DNA from: UKL13-2 sp964417885
Lineage (GTDB): Bacteria; Pseudomonadota; Gammaproteobacteria; Burkholderiales; Usitatibacteraceae
DNA: 11,492 bases
Direction of reading: 5' to 3'
Assembly (NCBI GenBank): GCA_964417885.1
Contig: CAYQKN010000117.1
Span: forward strand, 1 to 11,492
In this document: in pieces, positions 1 through 6,210 of the stretch
Position numbering within the stretch: the stretch's first letter is position 1
Layout of the letters: every line of letters starts with the position of its first letter
The notes under the pieces: generated by a model
The model's database searches: none
What the model saw: only the letters and a program-made list of their open reading frames with translations
What the model was told of the DNA's origin: nothing
Program-made: the position numbers and the translations under genes

Positions 1-515
1 AGGTTTCGTAGGTGCCCTGCACGATGCCCTGCGAGCCGATGTAGATCCAGCTGCCCGCCGTCATCTGGCCGTACATCATCAGGCCCTTGCGGTCGAGCTC
101 GTGGAAGTGTTCCCAGGTCGCCCAGTGCGGCACCAGGTTGGAGTTGGCCAGCAGCACCCGGGGGGCATCCTCGTGGGTGCGGAACACGCCCACCGGCTTG
201 CCGGACTGGATCAGCAGCGTTTCATCGGGCGCGAGTTTTTTCAGCGCCTCCAGAATCGCGTCGAAACATTTCCAGTCGCGCGCGGCGCGTCCGATGCCGC
301 CGTACACCACCAGGTCCTGCGGCCGTTCGGCCACGTCCGGATCGAGGTTGTTCTGGATCATGCGGTAAGCGGNNNNNNNNNNATTTGCCGAGCTCCCCCT
401 GCGCCCGTGAGCGCAGCCAGTTGCGGCAGGTGATGGCGGTGCCGCGCGGCGCGCGAATGACGCGGGTGGCGTCGTGGCGTGGATCGAGGCTGGGTGGACG
501 CGAGAGATCGTTCAT
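1..515 (-). CDS. hutU: Urocanate hydratase (urocanase), N-terminal part, cut by window edge and broken by an N gap
   Basis: HutU converts urocanate to 4-imidazolone-5-propionate in the cytoplasm, the second step of histidine degradation, with tightly bound NAD+. The N-terminus reads LDPRHDATRVIRAPRG, and beyond the gap the frame resumes with YRMIQNNLDPDVAERPQDLV, then VVYGGIGRAARDW, QSGKPVGVF, LANSNLVPHWATWEHF and GQMTAGSWIYIGSQGIVQGT, all strongly conserved in urocanases. About 160 of the usual roughly 555 residues are present; the rest lies off the left edge. I chose the ATG at 513-515 because GGGA lies six bases upstream; an ATG two codons earlier (519-521) abuts that GGGA and is less likely. 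The frame changes across the run of N at 373-382, but both sides are excellent HutU sequence, so the gene is probably intact in the organism. It follows dgkA by only 44 bases, with no other hut gene in view. Identity is certain; gene integrity is not. Confidence 0.93.
373..382. other. Assembly gap (10 N) inside hutU
   Basis: Ten N bases interrupt hutU. A round run of ten is typically a scaffolding placeholder rather than a measured length. On the minus strand the conserved protein reads ...CRNWL up to position 414 and resumes with AYRM at 370, and only about three residues (about nine bases) are expected between these points in urocanases. Confidence 0.95.
383..413. other. 31-base contig-edge stretch that does not fit HutU
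   Basis: On the minus strand the urocanase match stops after the Trp-Leu codons ending at 414. The next 31 bases translate to RSRAQGELGK, which is unlike the family, where an acidic/Ala segment leading into AYRM or similar is expected. The stretch directly abuts the N run. It may be a misassembled or chimeric contig end, or the outer end of an inserted element whose body was not assembled. The sequence alone does not distinguish these. Confidence 0.6.
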
Positions 516-517
516 GG

Positions 518-538
518 GCATTCCCGTTCGGTGAATGC
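518..538. repeat. Short inverted repeat over the hutU start region
   Basis: GCATTC at 518-523 pairs with GAATGC at 533-538 across a nine-base loop. It overlaps the upstream candidate ATG (519-521) and the GGGA Shine-Dalgarno of hutU. In the hutU transcript this stem could partly hide the ribosome-binding site. It does not resemble the HutC operator I know from Pseudomonas. A six-pair stem can arise by chance. Confidence 0.35.
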
Positions 539-559
539 GCGAATTCTACTCCCGGGCGC

Positions 560-946
560 TCACCAGAGCCGGTTCAGCACCGGCAGGGCGATCAGCAGCC
601 ACACCAGCGCGACAATGGTCAGGCTGAGGAACACGGCCGCACTGCCGAAATCCTTGGCGCGCTTGGACAGTTCGTGATTTTCCAGGCTGACCCGGTCGAC
701 CACGGCTTCGATGGCCGAATTGAGCAGCTCGACGATCAGCACCAGCAGCAGCGAGGCGATCAGCAGCGCGCGCTCCACCGCGGTCACCGGCAGCCAGATT
801 GCCAGCGGCAACAGCACCGCGCACAGCATCAGTTCCTGGCGGAACGCGTGTTCATGCCTGAGGGCGGCGGCAAAGCCCTGCCATGAATACGAAGTGGCGC
901 GCCAGATGCGCACCAGGCCGCTGCGGCTTTTATGTGGACTGACCAA
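560..946 (-). CDS. dgkA: Diacylglycerol kinase, prokaryotic DgkA type
   Basis: DgkA is a small homotrimeric inner-membrane enzyme that phosphorylates diacylglycerol to phosphatidic acid with MgATP, recycling lipid left over from phosphoglycerol transfer reactions. At 128 residues it matches the family length (E. coli about 122). An amphipathic N-terminal segment (about 1-35) is followed by three hydrophobic helices (about 38-55, 58-75, 103-122). The signature is intact: ELLNSAIEAVVDR at 73-85 and HELSKRAKDFGSAAV at 91-105. E73, N76 and E80 align with E. coli E69, N72 and E76, and K98-D99 with the K94-D95 pair. The start is a TTG (944-946), supported by GGAG six bases upstream; no ATG fits the required N-terminus. 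It lies 29 bases after the ligase gene and 44 before hutU, so co-transcription with the exonuclease-ligase pair is likely, though no functional link is known. Confidence 0.95.
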   Translation of the reverse strand: MVSPHKSRSGLVRIWRATSYSWQGFAAALRHEHAFRQELMLCAVLLPLAIWLPVTAVERALLIASLLLVLIVELLNSAIEAVVDRVSLENHELSKRAKDFGSAAVFLSLTIVALVWLLIALPVLNRLW

Positions 947-952
947 GCTGGA

Positions 953-956
953 CTCC
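953..956 (-). promoter_or_regulatory. Shine-Dalgarno GGAG deciding the TTG start of dgkA
   Basis: GGAG on the minus strand sits six bases before the TTG at 944-946. It is one of the clearest ribosome-binding sites in the window and supports the non-ATG start. Confidence 0.65.
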
Positions 957-963
957 GGTTGAA

Positions 964-978
964 TGACGCCACGCGTCA
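964..978. repeat. Perfect short hairpin at the ligase stop codon
   Basis: TGACGC (964-969) and GCGTCA (973-978) form a six-pair stem with a three-base loop. On the minus strand the hairpin begins with the TGA stop of the ligase gene and lies 17 bases before the dgkA start. No T-run follows, so it is a poor intrinsic terminator. It could affect mRNA stability or ligase-dgkA coupling. Confidence 0.4.
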
Positions 979-2697
979 GGGATTATTTATTGTATCCAGC
1001 ATGTGAAGGATGGTCTCGAGCGAATCGGCTTCTTCAATTTTCTTGTCCCGCCGTATCCGCGCCATGCGCGGGAAGCGCACCGCCACACCGCACTTGTGAC
1101 GCGCGGAGCGCTGGATGCCTTCGAAGGCAAGCTCGAATACCAGCCCCGGTTTGACGGTGCGCACCGGGCCGAATTTCTCCACCGTGTTGCGACGGATGAA
1201 GGCATCGACCTCGGCGATCTCGCTGTCGCTCAATCCCGAATAGGCCTTGGCGAAAGTCACCAGCTGGCGCGTCTCTCCAGCCATTTTGCCGCCGGAAGCC
1301 GCACCAGTGCTGGAGTTTGATCCTGCATTTCCATCCACCTGCCCATCACCGACCGCCGCCACCGGCGCGGGCAACGAGGACCAGACGCCGAACGTGTAGT
1401 CGGTATACAGGCTGGCGCGCTTGCCGTGGCCGCGCTGCGCGTACATCAGCACGCAGTCGATGGTCAGCGCATTGACCTTCCACTTCCACCAGTCGCCGCG
1501 GGTGCGGCCGACGCCATAGGCAGATTCGCGGCGCTTCAGCATCAGCCCCTCGGTGCCGCGCGCGCGGCTTTGCTGCCGCGCCTGTGCCAGCGTCTCCCAC
1601 GACGGCGCGCGCACGATGTCCGACAGCTGCAGCACCACCTGCCCGGGATCGGACAACGGCAGCGAGTACAGCAGGCCGTGCAGGGCCTGCCGGCGCTGGT
1701 GCAGCGGCCGCGCGCGCCAGTCCTCGCCGGCCAGCTCCAGCAGGTCGTAGGCGAGGAAGATGGCCGGCGTGTCAGCGAGGATCTTGCGGCCCGGATGGTT
1801 GCGGCCAAGTCGCTTTTGCAGCGCACTGAACGGCAGCACCCGGCCATCGCGGGCCGCCAGCACTTCGCCATCGAGCACGCAGTCGGGCAGTGCTGCAACC
1901 GATGCAGCGGCGACGATCTCGGGAAACTGTGCCGTGATCAGCTCTTCGCCGCGTGACCAGAGAAACACCTGTCCCGCGCGCTTGACCAGCTGGCCGCGTA
2001 TGCCATCCCACTTCCACTCCGCCTGCCAGTCGCCGATATCGCCCAGCCTGGCGGGCTCGCCTTCCACCGGATGGGCAAGAAAAAACGGATACGGCTGCGA
2101 CAGATCGACGCCGCCGCTATCGGGCGAAACGAGACGGCTGTAGTTCTCTGCCGTCGGCACCCAGTCGCCGGCCATGCGGTGGGCGATCGCGCGCGCCTCG
2201 ACGCCCGACACCTGCGCCAGCGCGCGCTGCACCAGCAGCGCCGATACGCCGACGCGAAAGCCGCCGGTGATGAGCTTGTTGAAGACGAACCGCTCCACCG
2301 TGCCGAGTTCACCCCAGCAAGCCAGCAGCTGATCGCGTTGCAGCGCCTCATCGACCGTGCGCAGCGGCAGCAGCCGCTCGCGGATCCAGTGATGCAGCGG
2401 CAAGTCGCTGGACGCCACCGGCGGCGGCAGGATCAGCGCGATGGTCTCGGCCAGGTCGCCGACGGCATCGTAGCTTTCCTCGAACAGCCACAGCGGCAGG
2501 CCGGCCACATCAGCAGCCCACTGGTGCAGCTTTTTCGCCGGTACCGCCTGGCGCGGGCGATTGCCGGTGAGAAACCACACCGCCCAGGCAGCATCGGCCG
2601 GCGCGGCGGCGCGAAAATAGTCTGCCAGCGCGGCGGTCTTTTCGCTGGTGCGGGTGGTCGCATCGAGCGCAGCGTAGAGCGCGGCGAAACGTCTCAT
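976..2697 (-). CDS. ATP-dependent DNA ligase, Lig B type (exonuclease-associated)
   Basis: This ligase seals nicks in duplex DNA through an enzyme-AMP intermediate, probably in repair since replication normally uses NAD+-dependent LigA. At 573 residues it has an all-helical N-terminal DNA-binding domain (about 1-200), a nucleotidyltransferase domain (about 204-410) and an OB-fold domain (about 411-573). Motifs are complete: motif I EWKWDGIRGQ with adenylated Lys229, motif Ia SRG 248-250, motif III LDGEV 275-279, LAYDLL 315-320, motif IV TEGLMLKR 382-389, motif V WWKWK 403-407, and the C-terminal RFPRMARIRRDK. This matches the proteobacterial Lig B class, known to co-occur with a beta-CASP exonuclease, a DEXH helicase and a metallophosphoesterase. 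Its ATG overlaps the exonuclease TGA (ATGA), which implies translational coupling. Odd feature: a Gly/Ser/Asn-rich insertion at about 440-476 within the OB domain, between YTFGVW and LVTFAKAYSG. It should not be confused with enterobacterial NAD+-dependent LigB. Confidence 0.95.
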   Translation of the reverse strand: MRRFAALYAALDATTRTSEKTAALADYFRAAAPADAAWAVWFLTGNRPRQAVPAKKLHQWAADVAGLPLWLFEESYDAVGDLAETIALILPPPVASSDLPLHHWIRERLLPLRTVDEALQRDQLLACWGELGTVERFVFNKLITGGFRVGVSALLVQRALAQVSGVEARAIAHRMAGDWVPTAENYSRLVSPDSGGVDLSQPYPFFLAHPVEGEPARLGDIGDWQAEWKWDGIRGQLVKRAGQVFLWSRGEELITAQFPEIVAAASVAALPDCVLDGEVLAARDGRVLPFSALQKRLGRNHPGRKILADTPAIFLAYDLLELAGEDWRARPLHQRRQALHGLLYSLPLSDPGQVVLQLSDIVRAPSWETLAQARQQSRARGTEGLMLKRRESAYGVGRTRGDWWKWKVNALTIDCVLMYAQRGHGKRASLYTDYTFGVWSSLPAPVAAVGDGQVDGNAGSNSSTGAASGGKMAGETRQLVTFAKAYSGLSDSEIAEVDAFIRRNTVEKFGPVRTVKPGLVFELAFEGIQRSARHKCGVAVRFPRMARIRRDKKIEEADSLETILHMLDTINNP

Positions 2698-3755
2698 GCC
2701 GCCGCCGCCGTGGTCAGCGCCGCGTCACCGTCGCTGCCGCCCTCGCCTTCGAATTCGGTCTCGAGCGCGTCGGCATCGATGCCGCGTTCGCGCAGGTAGC
2801 GCACCATCACCGGCACCTGGCCGTGGGTCAGCAGAACCCGTGATGCGCCGCTGGCGGCGATCGCGCGCTGCAGACCGGGCCAGTCGGCATGGTCGGAGAT
2901 GACGAAGCCCCGATCGACGCCGCGTTGACGCTTGGCACCGCGAATCGCCATCCAGCCCGAGGCAAACGCATCGCTGGTTTCGCCAAATCGCTTCAGCCAC
3001 GGCGAGCCCTGGGCCGACGGCGGGGCGACCACCAGCGCGTTCGAATAGTTGGCGTCGGCGGCCGCGTCGGACACCATTTGCGTGCCGGGCAGCGCCACGC
3101 CGGAAGCCCGATAGGCTCGATTGAGCGCCTCGACCGCGCCGTGCACGACGATCGACCCGATCGTCGGATCGACCCCCATCAAAATCCGTTGCGCCTTGCC
3201 GAACGCATAGGCGAACAGCACACTGGCGCGTCCGGCGGCGGCGTTGGCGCGCCACCAGGCGTTGACGCCGTCGAACAGCTGCGCGTGCGGCTGCCAGCGG
3301 TAGATCGGCAGGCCGAAAGTGGACTCGCTGACAAAGGTATCGCAGCGCACCGGCTCGAACGGCGCGCAGGTGGGATCAAAGTCAAGCTTGTAGTCGCCCG
3401 ACACCACCCAGACCTCGCCGCGATGCTCGATCCGCACCTGCGCCGAGCCCAGCACATGGCCGGCCGGATGCAGCGAGACCTTTACCCCGCCGATATCGCG
3501 CGCCTGCCCGTAGCATTCGGTCTCCAGCGACACGCCGGCGCCGAGCCGCGTCCGCAGCACGTGTTCCGATTCGGCCGCCGCCAGGTAATGCTGGTGGCCC
3601 GGGCGTGCATGGTCGGCATGGGCGTGGGTGATGACGGCGCGCGCCACCGGCCGCCACGGGTCGACGTAAAAGTCACCGGCCGGGCAGTAGAGTCCGCGGG
3701 GAGTGTGTTCAAGCAACGCCATGCGCGGCAGTTTACCGCGGGCTTCGCCAGGCAT
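2694..3755 (-). CDS. Ligase-associated exonuclease, metallo-beta-lactamase/beta-CASP fold
   Basis: Member of the ligase-associated DNA-damage-response exonuclease family, related to SNM1/Artemis-type MBL nucleases; it probably trims DNA ends before the neighbouring ligase seals them. The metal-binding motif HAHADH is at 44-49, followed by RPGH, then H100 in HPAGHVLGSAQV, D121 in SGDYK, SEST/FGLP around 140-150, and the C-terminal metal ligands in ISDHADW and LLTHGQ. The N-terminus LYCPAGDFYVDPWRPV is characteristic of the family. The protein has 353 residues from the ATG at 3755; the ATG at 3722 gives 342 residues, starts MALLEHTPRGLYC and may be the true start. Neither has a clear Shine-Dalgarno. 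The C-terminus ends in a low-complexity Gly/Ala tail of about 20 residues that looks dispensable. The stop overlaps the ligase start by four bases. A plus-strand sensor gene diverges from it across about 150 bases. Confidence 0.93.
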   Translation of the reverse strand: MPGEARGKLPRMALLEHTPRGLYCPAGDFYVDPWRPVARAVITHAHADHARPGHQHYLAAAESEHVLRTRLGAGVSLETECYGQARDIGGVKVSLHPAGHVLGSAQVRIEHRGEVWVVSGDYKLDFDPTCAPFEPVRCDTFVSESTFGLPIYRWQPHAQLFDGVNAWWRANAAAGRASVLFAYAFGKAQRILMGVDPTIGSIVVHGAVEALNRAYRASGVALPGTQMVSDAAADANYSNALVVAPPSAQGSPWLKRFGETSDAFASGWMAIRGAKRQRGVDRGFVISDHADWPGLQRAIAASGASRVLLTHGQVPVMVRYLRERGIDADALETEFEGEGGSDGDAALTTAAAA

Positions 3756-3800
3756 TTGGCACGGCCACCATCACGCCGCGGCCGGTTGCGGCACAAACGC

Positions 3801-3806
3801 TATAAT
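3801..3806 (+). promoter_or_regulatory. Candidate -10 element (TATAAT) for the plus-strand sensor gene
   Basis: A consensus TATAAT stands out in the GC-rich divergent intergenic region, 99 bases before the ATG at 3906. I see no good -35 at 16-18 bases spacing; the upstream TTGCGG at 3786-3791 is too close. It may be an activator-dependent promoter or a chance match. Confidence 0.35.
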
Positions 3807-3905
3807 CAAGCGGCCGAAAACATGCGGCATGCATCGCCCGGCTGCGCAGCCATGGTCGCCGGTGCAAGCCGCCACCCATCACCCGGCATCAACACTGCGA
3901 ACACC

Positions 3906-6167
3906 ATGTCCCATCAGGATCAATTGCTGAAGGCCCTTGACGAGCCCGTGTTCGAAATCGACGCGGCCGGCGTGGTCGTGTTCGCCACCGAATCGATGGC
4001 CGCCTGGACCGGGCGCGAAACCGGCTACCCGTTCGCCGATGTGCTGGCCGAGCAGGACCGCTCGCGCTACCAGCAGATGCTGGCGCGGCTGCTAGATGGC
4101 AAGACCGCCACCGCGCTGCTGGAATTGCGTCTGGTGACCGATGCCGGTCTGCTGCCGGTGGAAGTCAAGCTGGCCGCCAGCCAGCGCGACGCCGGCAAGG
4201 TGGTGACCATCGCCGGCTGGGTGCGCGACCTCAGCATGGAAGCGGCCAAGGAAGCCGCCGCCAATGTGCAGGGCACCCACCTGCTCGACCTGGTCGAGAA
4301 TATTTCCGACGCCTGCGTGGTGGAGAACGCCGAGGGCAGCGTGGAAATGGTCAACACCGCCTTCTGCGAATTGTTCCGGGTCGAGTCGGCGGCGCAGTCG
4401 CTGGTCGGCATCGCCTGCAGCGAGCTGTTCGGCCAGGCCTCGGCACTGACCGACCGGAAAGTGGCGCCGATCTATTTCCCGCTCGACAGCGAGGCGCGCG
4501 ACGAATTCGAGTTCACCTTCGCCGACGGCAAGCGCGCCAAGCAGATCTCGCTGCCGGTGATGGGCGAGCGCGGCATTGCCGGCCGCCTGCACATTTTTCG
4601 CGCGCTGGAAGCCAACGCCGCCGCCCAGCCCGGCTCCGCTACCTTGACCGCGCAATCGCAGATGGTGGAAAAAATCGCCCGCAGCCTGGCCAGCACGCTG
4701 GAAAGCGCCGCCAGCGCCATCCACCGCGCCGAGCAGCTGGAATTGCCGGGGGCGGTGCTGGAACACTTCCGCCGGGTCGAGTCGTCCGCCCAGTCCGCGT
4801 TTGCCGAGATCGCCGCGTTGCTCGATTTTTCGCAGATGGAGCAAGGCGAGCTGAAAATCGAATCGATGGAGTTTCACCTGCGCGACCGCATCGCCAGCAT
4901 GCTCGATGCCCTGACCGCGCTGGCGGAAGAAAAACTGGTGCACCTGCGGCTGTCGATCGAGCAGGACGTGCCCGAGAACCTGACCGGCGACGGCGCGCGG
5001 CTGATGCTGGTGTTGCGCAACCTGATGGAAGCCGGCATCCCGACGGCGCAAGGCGGTGGCGAGGTGACGCTGGTGGTGGAGCCGGAATATTCCGCCGACA
5101 GCCAGATCCACCTCAGTTTCCGCGTTGAGGCATCACCGCCGAAAGGTGGCGCGCGGCAGAAACTGGTGCCGGCCACCAGCCAGATGCAACTGGCGCTGGC
5201 ACGCCAGATCGTGCGCGCCATGAGCGCCAAGGGCGTCGGCAAGATCGAAGTGCGCGAGAAAAAAGAAACCTCGATCCACCAGTTCACCGCGGTATTTCCG
5301 TACCGAACGCACAAGGACCCCAAGCCGCGACCGACCTTCGTCACCCTCACCGGGTTGTCGCTGTTGATCGTCAGCGCCGATGCCGAGCAGCGCCGCGAAC
5401 TGTCCGACCTGGCGCGCACTTGGCGCATGCAGCCGCGCGAGGCCGACAACGCCGCGGTGGCAATGCAACTGCTGCTGCGGATGGCCGACGAAGGCAGCCC
5501 GATCGCGCTGGTGATCACGTCCAACACGCTGCCGGTGCAGGATGGCTTCATGCTCGCGTTCCGCATCAAGCATCACGTCAAGCTGAAGCAGACCGCGGTG
5601 ATGATGCTGGCCAAATCCGGCAAATCGGGCGATGCCATCGCCTGCCGCGAAAACGGCATCAGCGCCTACCTGCGCCACCCGATCGCCGCCAACCAGCTTA
5701 ACGAAGCGATCTCGGCCGTGATGGGCACCGAGATGGACGACAGCGAGTCGACCTCAACCCTGATTACCCGCCACTCGCTGCGCGAAGCCAAGGCCGGCAG
5801 CATCCTGATCGTCGACCCGAACCGCGAACACGCGATCGTGCCGGTCAGCGCGCTGAAGCGAAAAGACTACCGCGTGGTGCACGCCGATACCGCCGATGAA
5901 GCCTACGTCGAACTGAGCCAGGACGTGTTCGACCTGCTGATCATCGACCCGATGGCCAAGGGCTTCGCCGAGCTTGGCATCGAAGGCATCTCCGACGCGT
6001 TGCAGGCACGATTCGCCACCATGCCGGCTTCGATTCCGGTGCTGCTGGCGGTGGAAGATGACATCTCAGCGGTTGAGTTCGGTTTCAGCGGCACGCTGAC
6101 GAAACCTTACGACAAGGAAGCGCTGTTGTTGAAGGTGGCGGCGTTGATTCCGGCGAAGGCAGGCTAG
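3906..6167 (+). CDS. Degenerate hybrid sensor kinase: PAS-PAS-pseudokinase-REC-REC
   Basis: A 753-residue protein with no signal peptide or membrane segment, so probably cytoplasmic. The order is: PAS-like domain 1 (about 8-110, starting LDEPVFEIDAAGVVVFA), PAS-like domain 2 (about 126-235, LLDLVENISDACVVENAEG), dimerisation-type helices (about 250-318) ending in LDFSQMEQGELKIES, the usual exit of a HisKA domain, an HATPase_c-like region (about 320-466), receiver 1 (about 484-607) and receiver 2 (about 631-750). The expected H-box (SHEIRTP) is absent; the position reads RSLASTLESAASAI. The N-box Asn is missing in NLMEAGIPTA, and the DxGxG and GxGLGL boxes are absent (FRVEASPPK, TSQMQLALARQIV). 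Receiver 1 has Ser539 for the phospho-Asp, SA for the acidic pair, Ala for Thr and His591 for Lys. Receiver 2 keeps D637, D681 and K733. It therefore looks like a non-catalytic scaffold with one possible phospho-receiver. The start is chosen at MSHQDQLL, where the PAS domain begins; in-frame ATGs at 3822 and 3852 are possible. None has a clear Shine-Dalgarno. Confidence 0.85.
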   Translation: MSHQDQLLKALDEPVFEIDAAGVVVFATESMAAWTGRETGYPFADVLAEQDRSRYQQMLARLLDGKTATALLELRLVTDAGLLPVEVKLAASQRDAGKVVTIAGWVRDLSMEAAKEAAANVQGTHLLDLVENISDACVVENAEGSVEMVNTAFCELFRVESAAQSLVGIACSELFGQASALTDRKVAPIYFPLDSEARDEFEFTFADGKRAKQISLPVMGERGIAGRLHIFRALEANAAAQPGSATLTAQSQMVEKIARSLASTLESAASAIHRAEQLELPGAVLEHFRRVESSAQSAFAEIAALLDFSQMEQGELKIESMEFHLRDRIASMLDALTALAEEKLVHLRLSIEQDVPENLTGDGARLMLVLRNLMEAGIPTAQGGGEVTLVVEPEYSADSQIHLSFRVEASPPKGGARQKLVPATSQMQLALARQIVRAMSAKGVGKIEVREKKETSIHQFTAVFPYRTHKDPKPRPTFVTLTGLSLLIVSADAEQRRELSDLARTWRMQPREADNAAVAMQLLLRMADEGSPIALVITSNTLPVQDGFMLAFRIKHHVKLKQTAVMMLAKSGKSGDAIACRENGISAYLRHPIAANQLNEAISAVMGTEMDDSESTSTLITRHSLREAKAGSILIVDPNREHAIVPVSALKRKDYRVVHADTADEAYVELSQDVFDLLIIDPMAKGFAELGIEGISDALQARFATMPASIPVLLAVEDDISAVEFGFSGTLTKPYDKEALLLKVAALIPAKAG

Positions 6168-6210
6168 GCGGCACAGTCAGCCTGGGGTGGACAGGCCACG
6201 ATGTTCCCGG

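Noticed and set aside
222..521. A 99-residue minus-strand protein reading through the N gap
   Set aside because: It is HutU before the gap and an out-of-frame translation of hutU after it; the N length is not reliable.
3757..3771. Possible sigma-54 promoter (TGGCACG) upstream of the sensor gene
   Set aside because: The -24 half matches, but the -12 half at the fixed spacing reads CCATC and lacks the essential GC.
2889..3905. Open plus-strand frame extending the sensor gene upstream by 339 codons over the exonuclease gene
   Set aside because: The extension is Arg/Ala/Gly-rich with no domain and is antisense to a well-conserved exonuclease. The PAS domain begins right after the ATG at 3906.
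4092..5111. 339-codon minus-strand open frame inside the sensor gene
   Set aside because: His/Gln/Gly-rich composition typical of an antisense shadow; no motif or plausible start signal.
6180..6196. Possible bidirectional terminator between the convergent sensor and HAD genes (GCCTG...CAGGC)
   Set aside because: The stem is only five pairs, with no T-run on either side.
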